Made by a program: the position numbers and the translations under genes. 64,000 nucleotides of DNA from Microstegium vimineum. Taxonomy: Eukaryota > Streptophyta > Magnoliopsida > Poales > Poaceae. The notes beneath the pieces are model-generated. The model was not told where the DNA came from and did no database searches. It saw only the letters and a program-made list of their open reading frames with translations. Positions 44,942 through 55,403 of the stretch are shown in pieces (position 1 is the stretch's first letter; each line of letters begins with the position of its first letter). Location: the NCBI GenBank assembly GCA_022036555.1, contig CM039120.1:9958179-10022178 (forward strand). The letters run 5' to 3'.

Positions 44942-45373
44942 ATGGATCCCAAGGGCGAGAGTGCCCACGGCGGCGGCGAGGGCGAGGTCGAGGGCGAGGG
45001 CGAGGGCAACGACCTCGACCTCAACCTCTCCTTGCAGCCGACCTTGGCGCCCGAGCCGGAGCCGCCGGGTTACTTCTCCTGCACCTACTGCGACAAGAAA
45101 TTCTACTCCTCGCAGGCACTCGGCGGCCACCAGAACGCCCACAAGTTCGAGCGCAGCGTGGCCAAGCGCACCCGTGAGCTGGCTGCCGCTCGCCGCGCGG
45201 GCCAGGGCGGCGAGCACGCCAGTGCGGCCGACGAGGAGGCGAGGATGGGGAAGGAAATGGGCATTGCGAGGTCGGTCTCGGCACCAAGCTCCTCGTCATC
45301 ACACCAGATCAGGGCGTCGCCGGAGGCAAGCAGAAATCCCACCGACGACATCGACCTCTCCTTGAAGCTATGA
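44942..45373 (+). CDS. Single C2H2 zinc-finger protein with two EAR-type repression motifs (ZFP1/3/4-like)
   Basis: Intronless, 143 residues. After an acidic Gly-rich N-terminus comes NDLDLNLSLQP (residues 23-33), an EAR-type LxLxL motif. The C2H2 finger spans residues 45-68, with Cys47, Cys50, His63 and His67 around the plant-specific helix QALGGHQNAHK. A basic Arg/Ala stretch follows, and the protein ends DDIDLSLKL, a second EAR motif. This layout is that of plant C1-1i zinc-finger repressors of the ZFP1/ZFP3/ZFP4 group, nuclear DNA-binding proteins that recruit TOPLESS-type corepressors and act in development or hormone response. The ATG at 44942 is the first in frame (context GCGCCATGG). 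No lesions. It is the only plausible intact host gene here; the exact orthologue cannot be set from sequence alone. Confidence 0.9.
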   Translation: MDPKGESAHGGGEGEVEGEGEGNDLDLNLSLQPTLAPEPEPPGYFSCTYCDKKFYSSQALGGHQNAHKFERSVAKRTRELAAARRAGQGGEHASAADEEARMGKEMGIARSVSAPSSSSSHQIRASPEASRNPTDDIDLSLKL

Positions 45374-45711
45374 TTGGCTGCGGCGACTGCTCATCGGATT
45401 TGAGGTTCTTGTCGCTGGGACACACACGAGCAACAGCAATCGCAGGCTTGATCCCTCCTTTGAGTTCTTGTTATATTTTCGTGTGCTGATGATTAAGCCT
45501 CTGTACGTGTTGATTAAATTCCTGGACCGTACGCGCATCGACTGAAAGCAGGTGTTCTTGGTGATGATTTCCCTTGATCCACCCAGTACCCCATCTCCTT
45601 CATCTTCACTCCCCCCCCCACCCGGTGCAAGAAATTAATTGCTATAACAGGTACCTACAACAAATTACAAGTCAGTAGGGACTAGGCATGCAGCAGAGCA
45701 GTACTCCGTCC
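45374..45711. other. 3' flank of the zinc-finger gene
   Basis: Likely 3' UTR then intergenic DNA. A C-run lies at about 45611-45622. No clear polyadenylation signal stands out. Confidence 0.4.
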
Positions 45712-45713
45712 CA

Positions 45714-45939
45714 CAATAGAAGTGGCCGCTATAAGTCACATATAGGTTAAACTTTTTTAACTTTAACTAGATTTATATAAAATATATAGAATATTTCTAA
45801 CTCCAAATAAATTTATTAGAAAAATATATTCAACGATTTATCATGATACTATTAATAGCTTTTTATATATAATTGGTCAAAGTTAAAATAAATTAATTTC
45901 TCGAGAAGTGAGAATGATTTTTATTTTAGAACAGAGGAA
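45714..45939. mobile_element. Stowaway MITE
   Basis: TA-flanked, 226 bp, with CTCCGTCCCACAATAG and TTTTAGAACAGAGGAA degenerate ends. The body is the reverse orientation of the 33258 subfamily. It lies about 340 bp downstream of the zinc-finger stop. Confidence 0.85.
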
Positions 45940-45941
45940 TA

Positions 45942-46581
45942 GGACACATAGAGCTTCAGGTAATTAAGGTGCAGCTCTATGACCGCCTTTAGCTGTTAAA
46001 TCTTGAGTAATTCTTACATTACATGATGCATCCAATCGAGAAGTCTGTGGACTGTGGATGTAGTATCGGTGTAGGTGTGTGGTCCAGCAGGCCTTAGCTC
46101 TAGCTAGGCTCATCTCTTTGTCACTGCCAATGCTTTGCGCATAAAAGCACGTGACTTATTACCTCCCTCTCTTTGTCATTGTCCAAGTAGTGATATCAAC
46201 CGAATAACCATAAGAATTTGATGGGACCCGGTGGCAGCGATAGGTGGATGTGCTGCTTTTGTGGAGGAAAATATAAGAAGGAACTCGATCAAGATGTGAA
46301 TAAACTAATTCTCCTTGACTTGAGAAAAGAAAAGGAATCCATTGGCTATTTTCTTGTGAATCTTTGGCGTCGTTGGCCTTGAAACTTCATACTGTATATA
46401 TCGTAGACTTTAGTGTCACTGTTACCCCTTTCCGGACAATGGTATTATATCTCTTGTGGGACTATAATGCCCCCCAAAGAATTCCATACATGTTGCTGTC
46501 AGCAACAGTTTTTGTGTGTAGTGGCTTTATCACCTTTCCTTTTCTTTTCTTTTTGGATATATAGGAGCCACACAGTTTCAA

Positions 46582-46644
<63 letters not shown>

Positions 46645-47054
46645 CAAGAATGAAATTCAGATTACTTATTAATTTCTTATGTATAGGCACATATGCCCCT
46701 TTTCAATAAATAAAACATAAAAAATGGAATCTGGTCGTTTGTTTCCTAAATTCTGCTTGGAGTTTATGTTTCAGTTGGAATTGGACTTTTGTGTGTGATC
46801 GAGGAACTTGTCTATTTTTTTAGTATAGAACTAAATGCTAACTATTAAAACATTGTTGCATGAAGTGGAAAATAAATAACAGTGGATGGTGATGTATTGG
46901 CTTTGTGGTAATTAATTAATATACAACATCTCATGGGCCAGAACGTCTCTTTCCTAGGACAAACGATTGTGAAGCTGGGTTGACAACCCAAATATAATTT
47001 GATAGACTCAGTTTAATAATATAGGAAGTTTTAGTCCATGAGATGAAGAAATGA
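45942..47054. other. Unassigned intergenic stretch
   Basis: No gene supported. Contains the TA/CA microsatellite listed separately. Confidence 0.4.
46584..46645. repeat. (TA)n-(CA)n microsatellite
   Basis: About 25 TA units (46584-46634) followed by a short CA run. Confidence 0.97.
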
Positions 47055-47734
47055 CAACGTATTATATGCAACCCAGCTTCGTGTGCAACCTATCACTACT
47101 ACAGAATCGACAATCACTGCCGATCCATCACTGCCGGTTGTATTTGGGCCGGCAGTGATGCCTCTTCACTGCCGGTTCAGTCTCTGACAGACCCCCAATT
47201 ATCGGGGGCTGGGGTAGAACCGGCAGTGAATCTCCTTATCACTGCCGGTTCGTGGCTTGAACCGGTAGTGATAAGGAGATTCACTGCCGGTTCGTGGCTT
47301 GAACCGGCAGTGATACGGCTAGGTTTTTATTTAAGCAGGCACTGGCGCGCTCCGAAATGTTCAAACGCGCGCCAGTGCCCACTCAGCCGCCGCTCCACGC
47401 CCTCCACGCCGCCGCAGCACGCCGTCGCCGTGCCTCGCCCTCCACACCGCAGCACGCCGCCGCCGCCGCGCCTCTTCCTCCACGCCGCCGCAGCACGCCG
47501 CCGCCGCTGTAGCACGCCGCCTCCGCTCCACGCCGCCGCCGTCGCCGCGTGAAGGCCGCAGGAGGACGGCGCTTCGCGCCACCGTCCTTGCCACGGTGAA
47601 GGCCACAGGAGGATAGACCTTCCTCCACGACGCCCGTCCACCTCCCTCCACGGTACCATGGTGTTCGACGAAATGCCTATTTGAGATGTTATTTGATATG
47701 TTATATGAAATTTAATATGGATAATATATAGATT

Positions 47735-47960
47735 TGATAGATAGATAGGTAGAGATAGATAGATAGATAGAGAGGGATATATAATCTTAGTATATGCTAT
47801 TTGATATGTGATATGAAATTTAATATAGATATAGATAGATAGGTAGAGATAGATACATAGATAGATATATAGAGAGGGATAGATAATCTTAGTATATGCT
47901 ATTTGATATGTGATATGAAATTTAATATAGATATAGATAGATAGATAGATAGATGAAATA
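47735..47960. repeat. GATA-type microsatellite with ~110-bp duplication
   Basis: AGATAGATAGG-like runs recur, and ATGCTATTTGATATGTGATA with ATGAAATTTAATATAGATAT occurs twice (about 47790 and 47895), so the tract was duplicated in tandem. Confidence 0.85.
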
Positions 47961-47990
47961 TAATCTGAGTATATGTGATTTAATATATAG

Positions 47991-48993
47991 ATGGCTGGAC
48001 GTCGTAATCTCCCACCACCGGAGGAAATTGGTTGGAATGGTTATTGTACTTGGATGAGTTTCGATCCGGTATTCCCGGTAGCCCCACAAAATTTTCCAAA
48101 CATAGTAAGTTAGTCAAAATATGTTTCATATGTACGACTAGATCATCCAAGTTATTAATTAACATGTCTTATATGTAATATAGATGATTGATCCAGTTGT
48201 TTGGCTCAAATCAACACTCGCCTATTTCGGGGTTGATAATGTGGATGTTCAGATTAATCATGTAAACAATAGTCCAGAACTCCAATGTTGTATTTCATTT
48301 TCAATTGCCGTTAGGATGGGTCATGGTCATGGTCGTGGTCGTGGTAGTGGTTGTGGCCGCGGTGGTGTTGGCGGGCGCAATGTGTTACAAATCTCAGAGA
48401 TGAGAATACAGACAAGCCAGCGGGGTGTTACTATTAAGTATGCCGTCTATGCTTGTGCTGTCACGCTGTCAAGAAATGGGATCACACTTCCTACTCTGTC
48501 TTCAGTGAAGATTGAAGCTATTAATCGCAACATGTATCCTGATATTTGGGGTTTATGTGCACGAATGGTTCATAACTCGCCAAAGGTAAGTTTAAGACTC
48601 ATAACTTATACCTAGATTTGTTGTTATATCTTGTCAATATTACTCTCATAATTAACCCTATACTTATAGGTAGAGGAGTATGACATGACCTACACAGGGT
48701 GTAGTTTTGAAGCCATTCTGAACCAAGTAATGGATGCATTGGGTTATGACTGACAATATGCTGATGAAGAGCCAATACTAACTACTGCAGACTTTAAAGA
48801 AAAGTTGGTTGCGACTAAGAAGGGAGACCCACCAACTACTCGACCACCGTTAAACATAGTTAGTACACCATGTGCTCGTAAGTGTGAAGCAACATAGAGT
48901 GTACTATTTAATACGTTCTTGTTCATCGATGAGATTATTGGTTACAAGATAGGTGACTTACACCTCTCCGATTTGGTAGTACTAAATTGTTGA
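47991..48993 (+). pseudogene. Unrecognised three-exon gene inside CACTA element
   Basis: Exon 1 47991-48104 (MAGRRNLPPPEEIGWNGYCT...), exon 2 48184-48585, exon 3 48670-48993, all with GT-AG borders and phase 0 joins. Exon 2 has VVWLKSTLAYFGVDNVDVQI, then a Gly/Arg-rich GHGHGRGRGSGCGRGG stretch, then RGVTIKYAVYACAVTLSRNG. Exon 3 reads VEEYDMTYTGCSFEAILNQV, stops at TGA after DALGYD, and continues in frame to a second stop after KCEAT and a final TGA at 48993. A second copy lies at 42347-42943. I recognise no domain. It may be a CACTA-specific accessory ORF or a captured host gene. Confidence 0.6.
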
Positions 48994-49540
48994 ACTATTG
49001 TAATGTACAATAAGTTTAAGACACATCTATGAATTTCTGTAATATAAATGTTGATGATTTCTGTAATATAATGTTGATGGTTTCTGTAATATAATGTAAA
49101 TTATAAAAATTAAATCACTGCCGGATCACTTAGAACTGACAGTGATATCCTACATTCACTGTCGGTTGGTTAAAAGAACCGACAGTGATGGCTCAAGCAT
49201 CACTGCTGGTTTGGCATAACCGGTAGTGATGGCTTGGCCTCATCACTGCCGAATTCCCAGTGCCGGTTCAAAAACCGCCACTGAAGGGGGGTTTTGAACC
49301 GACACTGTTTTGATGTTCTGTAGTAGTGTATGCAACTACCAATTAAGGTCACATGATCTAGATCCAACGTTTGAGGTTTTTTCACTTAAACCCCTCCACC
49401 TGTGAGTTTAAATCTAACCCGTGTGTATCCACATGGGAGGGTTTAAGTGAAAAAACCCTCAGACGTTGGATCTAGATCATGTGGCCTTAATTGGTGGTTG
49501 TATAGGTTGCACACGAAGCTGGGCTGCATATGATACGTTG

Positions 49541-49907
49541 CCTGAAGAAATAGCTATTGCTTTAGGATGCATTACATCTCCAAAACTTTCTTTTTTCGAA
49601 CCATATATATATATATATATAATGTGTGCATATACTATTTGTGGCGGGATTACTAAACCAATAATTTTTTTTTATAAATGTGAATTCAGGATTTGCAAAT
49701 CTTGCTGTTCATGTGAAATTATGATAAAAAATATCAAATATACAGGGAATCGAAACAACATGATAAATCTCTTTATATCAAATATATTTTCATGTGACAT
49801 AGTATGACAGTCTTGTATTAATAGAGTAGTTATATTCACAATATGATTATTATATAGTAGTCATATCCACAATATGATTATTATGAACATTTTCATCTTT
49901 CAATATA
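49541..49907. other. Unassigned stretch
   Basis: Short TA run near 49605-49621. No gene. Confidence 0.4.
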
Positions 49908-50167
49908 CTCCCGTCGTCCCAAATTATAAGACATTCCAAGAATCTTGGAGAGTCAAAGCATCTCAAGTTTGATCAATAATCATAGAGAAAATTATAAAGA
50001 TTTATGATATCAAATAAGCATACTATGAAAATATAATTGATAAAAAATCTAATGATACTTAGTTCGCATCATAAATATTATTATATTGTCATATAAGTTT
50101 GGTCAAACTTGAGATACTTTGACTCTCCAAGATTCTTGGGAAGTCTTATAATTTGGGACAGAGGGAG
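49908..50167. mobile_element. Stowaway MITE with long matching arms
   Basis: TA-flanked, 260 bp. CCCAAATTATAAGACATTCC and AAGTCTTATAATTTGGGA ends; pairing extends inward through AAGAATCTTGGAGAGTCAAAG over about 55 bp with few mismatches, so it is a comparatively fresh copy. Confidence 0.93.
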
Positions 50168-50169
50168 TA

Positions 50170-51595
50170 ACTTTCAAAATGATAGATATAGTTCAACATT
50201 ATCGTTAATTCATTGTTGTCAAAGGATTTTTAAGTCATTTAAACCAAATCTCTATTTACTAGCATACACTTCGAGTCAAATCATATTCTTGTTTATACCT
50301 TTTATATGTTAAAAATGAAATGTGACATAATGGAGCTAATATTAACTAATTTTCAAGGACAGAAATTTCTAGGAAGATCTAAAGGCATGGATGATACATT
50401 TAGAGATTATGCCACTTTGAAGTTTGTTTATTTTCATATTTTGTAAAGAGATCAGCAACTAGGCAACTATGAAATTTGAAACCTTATGTAGATCCATATA
50501 CTTGTATTGTTTTTATAATTAGTTTGTTTTTCAATTGTTCATTTGTATCGAAGACAAAATTAGTATTTGAAACTCTTGAGTTTCCCAAGTAATATTTAGT
50601 AAATTATTATGTAGTTCTAGATACAAAGTTTAGGACAGAGACAAAATAGAAAAGTACAAACTTTGGATCAGAGATCCAATATTTAAAATATTTTTTTTAG
50701 AAAAGGAAATATATTAATATCTCAGCTTCTGCATCGACTAATACATATGACTTAAAGATAATACTTTACCTTTTTTCTGAAAGATCGAAATTAACTACTA
50801 CATTGGAAGATGCTTTATGGAAAATAGATCTTATTACTCTGTTTTGCATGGCATAAATATCCCAATAATATTTAAAATAAATTTTGACTTGAACCACAAT
50901 GTAAATAGTCAACTATAAAAAGTTCTCCATTTGTAGCGAGAGCACGCCATGCATGTAAATTAGCAAAGTTTAGTGACCCAGATTTTGTTAAAGTTTCAGT
51001 CTATGGCAAACTATCTTGACTTCGAGCAGCAAAATCTGTATAAAAAGTCAAATAAACTGAGTGGTGAGCATATAAATAGATGAATACTAGAAATAGTTAC
51101 ACTACAACCCTTTCGGCCAGTGTGAAAATATATTTGTGACAACAGATAAATATGTAATTTGCTGCTATTTTTTATGGGTGCAACTTACGTACTCGTACCT
51201 ACAACACCAGTTCTCCTTTCTCGATCCGACACAAGCTACAGGGTCCTTGTTTCTCAATATATTACTCAAAATTCGCTGGTGTAAATAAATCGCGTGGTGG
51301 AAGGTCTTGGGTGCAGACGCAGCTTTAGTTTGGACTTTGGACCCATATTTGGCCCATGCCCCACGTTCAATATTGTTAGTCTTTCTGACAAAGCTAGATT
51401 TAATTGTGCGTTCGTCCAACGCATTTTTAAGCGATGTCATGTGTACACGTGTAAGTGTGTAACGTTACACATGGTGGTTATATTATAGATGCTCTCTCTG
51501 TTTACAGGTACATGTTACGTTAGATTTGTATAAAAGACTACTATACTGGCGGTTAAAAAGGAAATTTTACTAGCGTTTTCACAACCGCCTGCACT
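50170..51595. other. Unassigned AT-rich stretch
   Basis: No gene, RNA or TE end recognised before the CACTA terminus at 51596. Confidence 0.4.
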
Positions 51596-53402
51596 CACTA
51601 GTAGAGAACCCTCTTTTAGCCCCGATGCGTAAGGGCCTTTAGCCCCGGTGCCTGAACCGGAGCTAAAGATTCGGGACTAAATGTCCCCACTTTAGCCCCG
51701 ATTCGCAGGCCCGGGGCTAAAGCTTGACCTTTAGCCCCGGTTGGTAATACCAACCAGGGCTAAAGGGTGTGCCAGGTGGCGCAGGTGGGCCACTCGTTGG
51801 AGCACCCTTTAGCCCTGGTTGGTATTACCAACCGGGGCTAAAGACCCTTTTTTTCTTTTTTGATTTTAGTATTTCTTATTTTGGTTTTCCAATTAGATTA
51901 GATATTCAAATGTGTGTATTCTACGCTTCTAATACATGTATTCGCTGCTAATACATGTATTCACGCACTTATAAGTTAGTTTCAAGCATTAAACACAAAT
52001 AAACTATGAAACTCTATAAGTATAATATATATATGCACATAAAATTTACATCATTATTCATTGTTACTTGATTTAAGACACAAACGCTCTCGCCACTTAA
52101 ATATCATACAGATATTTGTCTTGATTTGGCTTGAGTGTTTCGGTCGGGTCGTAATAGTAGTCGCCTTTAGGTTTGACCACTTTTTTAAGAAAAAATCCAG
52201 CAAATGTCTTTTGAATTTCTTTGAGGCGGACTTCTTTCAACACTTGTTGCTGCAACCATAGCGTCTTCAATTTGCATTATAAAGAAACAAGTGTTAATAT
52301 ACATAAGATTTAGTTAATAGAAACAAATAAATAAAATGGATGTATTATATATACATATCACATACTCTTAGATTCTCTGTAAGATTTCTTCTTGCATACA
52401 CCATGAGGTACTCGCAAACGTAGTATCCACACAGATTGTTGCCTTGTGGCTGCCTTAGAATCCACTGTAAGATATGAAAAGATTATCATCGTCATCATAC
52501 ACATATGTTAAAGCATGATAAGATAACAGATTACGAGATCGAGCTAGTAGAACTTACATTTAGCATACGAGGACCCTGTAGTGCCTCTTCTAGTTCCAGA
52601 TGGTGTTTCAGGACGAACCAAGCCCAAACCCTGCTCTATAATTGGATCAATAGTTAATTAACTCTTGCAGTGGAGTTAAAGAGCAGGAAACCATATTTAA
52701 TGATCAAAGTTACCCCTTGATAATGTCTATCATATCTTGGTAATCTCCCACTGATTTTCTCAATGAGTTAAAGATTACCAATTGACTTCTTCTCATATCG
52801 ATGACTATGAGTATCCAGTGAAAATTGCATTTGTTTATAGAGTCAACATATATATCTTTAAGCTGAATTGAGTAATAAGTAAGATAAATTGTGCAAACGA
52901 TAACAACACTCACCCAAAGTTGTAGGGGAAGAGTATATATTGTCTGGTCTTTTGGTTGACCAAGAACCTCCGTAAATTCCTCTCCGTTTGAGGTATCCAT
53001 TGATCGCGGGGAGTGTTTGGATCCGAGAATATGATTGATGGATCAATGAAACCAATTTTCGTGTCTCCCTTACGTTTGAGCATTAACATCAAGAATCTGC
53101 ATATATATGTTTGAGGATAGTTAGTTACTATACATATACATATGCTATAGTCCGATTACTAAAAGAAATGATCACTTACAGACAGTAGCAGCTCATCAGA
53201 GATTTGTCTAGAGCGTCCATGTGGCATAGTTGGTGGAGCTCACTATACAGAACAAATATAAGGTCATCGCCCCGGAAGTAATGTTCTTGTCTAATTCTGA
53301 CGCAAATGCAGTCGTCATCTGGGTTTTTGGTACATGCCTCCATGTACCACGAGTTTAACTTGCGTAGTTGCGTACCAAGATCTCTGAGGGCCGATGTGTT
53401 GT
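51596..53402. mobile_element. CACTA element (left part) with Ulp1-like gene, truncated by copia element 2
   Basis: Begins CACTAGTAGAGAACCC, the same terminus as the MITE at 29965. TTTAGCCCCGGTTGG motifs in both orientations fill 51615-51845. A Ulp1-type protease gene runs on the reverse strand from 53402 to 52097. The element is cut at 53403 by an LTR, so its other end lies beyond the window. Ulp1-like (C48) genes are a known passenger class in plant CACTA and Mutator-type elements. Confidence 0.8.
52097..53402 (-). pseudogene. Ulp1-like (peptidase C48) C-terminal domain, transposon-borne, 5' truncated
   Basis: Exons by GT-AG borders and homology: 53402-53180, 53096-52914, about 52826-52712, 52635-52558, 52464-52376, 52249-52097. 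Segments in order: RGDDLIFVLYSELHQL, LKRKGDTKIGFIDPSIIFSD with ILFPYNFG, HWILIVIDMRRSQLVIFNSL (catalytic His), WAWFVLKHHLELEEALQGPR, GNNLCGYYVCEYL (catalytic Cys with preceding Gln region) and KEIQKTFAGFFLKKVV. The usual catalytic Asp in the YDSL position is Asn (FNSL). The acceptor before the His exon looks lost (GCAA where GCAG is expected). Intact relatives cleave SUMO-like modifiers; this copy should be inactive. Confidence 0.75.
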
Positions 53403-54913
53403 TGAAAGGATCAAGATGCCCAAGAGGGGGAGGGGTGAATTGGGCTCTTTTTAATTTCAAGACAAGAATTAAACCTATAAAGAGCCAATTAACCCCCTAG
53501 TGCCTACCGCTTGTGTGTCCTAGCTAGAAAGCAGTAGCAAGTCAATAGAAAGCGAAAACTTCCTACACAATTCTAGTATGAATTGAAAGACAAGTGCGGA
53601 AAGTAATGCGGTAAGAAAGAGCTAGGGAAAGAGATGCTGGACACGGCGATGTTTTACCGAGGTATCGAGGAGTCGACACTCCCCCCTAGTCCTCGTTGGA
53701 GCACCTCGCAAGGTATAGCTCCCCCTCAATCCCGCGCAAGGGATGAGTGCTCTCTACGGGCTGATTCTTCGCCACTCCGGCTCGGTGAATCGCCCACAAC
53801 CGATCACAACGTCGATGAAGAAGGGCCGCCGACAATCCTCCGGCGATCACCTTCCTCCAAGCACTACCGGACCGTCTAGGTGATGTCGATCACCAAGAGT
53901 AACAAGCCTCGATCTTCGCTTGACTCACTCAAGCTTCACAACTAGAGGATGCACACTTGAACTCTTGGATGAACTAGAGGAGAGGATGGATGGATTCTCA
54001 AATCTCTCTCTCTCTCTAGGGCTCTTGCTCTCTTCCCAACCTTCTCAAATAGCACAACAAATGAAATGAGCAAAGGCGAGGTGGGAGAGAAGTGTGAGGA
54101 GCTATAAATAGCCCTCAAGGAAACTGCCTCGGGCTGGCTCTTTAAGTTGGCGACGGACGCTCTGACGCCTAGGCGACGGACGGTCCGTCGCCCTGCCCAA
54201 CGGCTAGTTCTGACAGGATTTCCCAGCGACGGACGCTCCGTCGGAGGGGCGACAGACGCTCTTCCCAGCATCCGACGATACACTCTGACTCGGGCTGAAA
54301 AAAAACACCCTCACTGGAAGGCCGACGGACAGCGTCCGTCGGACCCTGAAAAACTTAGCCAGAAAACACGACCACTGGAAGGCTGACAGACGATGTGGAC
54401 TCAACCAACCAGCGTTCGACGCCTTTGTCCGACGCGACGGACAACGTCCGACGCCTCCGTCAGGAGCGTCCGTCGCCCAGAAAACAAGCCTCTCAACTTT
54501 GTTTTTCTCCGCGATGAATATGGAAGTTGTTCTAGGCTATCTTACGGTCACCATAGGATTGCTTAGAGCTAAGGAAGACAAGTGTGCACCACACCTAGTT
54601 CATGAATCTTTCCTAAGTCAAGTTACTAGTCTCAACCCCTCTTAATAGTATGGTCAAAGATCAAATAGAAGCCCTATCTATTTCTAAGTGCCCTTCATCT
54701 CCTTATGGCACTTAGCCTATCATTCTAGGGTCTTCATCATGTCTCTTTGAAATCCGAAATGATATCCATCTTGGGGGCTAGGTGACACCCATTGATGCCG
54801 ATTCATGTTGATCACTATGGCTAGGCTACTCATAGCCTCTGCAAAACACACGTTAGCCATAATAATTGCTAATTTTCGTGAATCACCAAAACCAATAGGG
54901 CCATGATTCTTCA
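53403..54913 (-). repeat. Copia element 2, 3' LTR, 1,511 bp
   Basis: Forward ends TGAAAGGATCAAGATGCCCA and CCATGATTCTTCA. Reverse-strand CTATTTATAG box at 54111-54102. The middle (54150-54480) is a dense array of GACGGACGCTC and GCGTCCGTCGC words. Confidence 0.95.
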
Positions 54914-54928
54914 ATCCCCCCCTTTTTG
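54914..54928 (-). promoter_or_regulatory. Polypurine tract of copia element 2
   Basis: The reverse strand reads CAAAAAGGGGGGGAT next to the LTR start TGAAGAATC. Confidence 0.92.
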
Positions 54929-55403
54929 GTGATTGACGACAATAACTCCTCGAGTATGGATATAAGAGTGAAAGGTTAGGATTTTGGTGACTTGGAATGA
55001 TTGAGCAAGGGTTAGAGAATTTGTAAAGAAGCATACTTGCTCACCCAAGCCAAGTCACAAACCATGGTACTCATAGATATGAATGTAAAAATGAGTACCT
55101 CATGATATTCTCAAAACATGTATCGGAGTATAGCGCGGAAGCTCAATTACCATTTGAACATAGAGATATATCATGAACCATAAGACAACTTACAAGATAT
55201 ATTAGTGATAATTAAGAGTTTGTCACTCACAACCATATATTACACAACCATCAAACATCATCCAACACACATAGATACAAGTGCATAAAAGTAAACATGA
55301 TGAAGGTGTACGGGGAATTTAAGCACAACAAAGATCCAAATCCCTCCCCCTATCTTTAATACTCGACTACCCTCTCTCCCCCTTTGGCGCCAAGCACCAA
55401 AAA
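54929..55403 (-). other. Non-coding stretch between ORF3 and polypurine tract
   Basis: AT-rich, no ORF. Confidence 0.6.

Larger units (their letters stand above)
47094..49328. mobile_element. CACTA element carrying an unrecognised gene, 2,235 bp
   Basis: Termini CACTACTACAGAA and TTCTGTAGTAGTG with TAT duplications (47091-47093, 49329-49331). Subterminal repeats of the type TCACTGCCGGTTCGTGGCTT and AACCGGCAGTGAT occur at 47120-47320 and 49115-49310, the expected transposase-binding arrays. No TNPD-type transposase is encoded, so it is non-autonomous. The interior has a CGCCGCCGC-rich part (47380-47560), GATA repeats and a three-exon gene. Confidence 0.95.
47055..49540. mobile_element. Foldback MITE interrupted by a CACTA element
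   Basis: Left part 47055-47093 (CAACGTATTATATGCAACCC, AGCTTCGTGTGCAACC) and right part 49329-49540 together form a hairpin with ~130-bp arms. The right arm ends GGTTGCACACGAAGCTGGGC and GATACGTTG, and the inner arms carry the GATCTAGATCCAACGTTTGA and GGGTTTAAGTGAAAAAACCC segments. Without the CACTA insertion the MITE is about 250 bp. Superfamily unclear. Confidence 0.85.

Noticed and set aside
44911..45365. Alternative-frame ORFs over the zinc-finger gene
   Set aside because: Only the frame from 44942 contains the C2H2 finger and EAR motifs.
46413..46709. ORF with a Tyr-Ile repeat
   Set aside because: Translation of the TA microsatellite.
47327..47659. ORFs in the CGCCGCCGC-rich part of the CACTA element
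   Set aside because: Low-complexity triplet repeat open in several frames.
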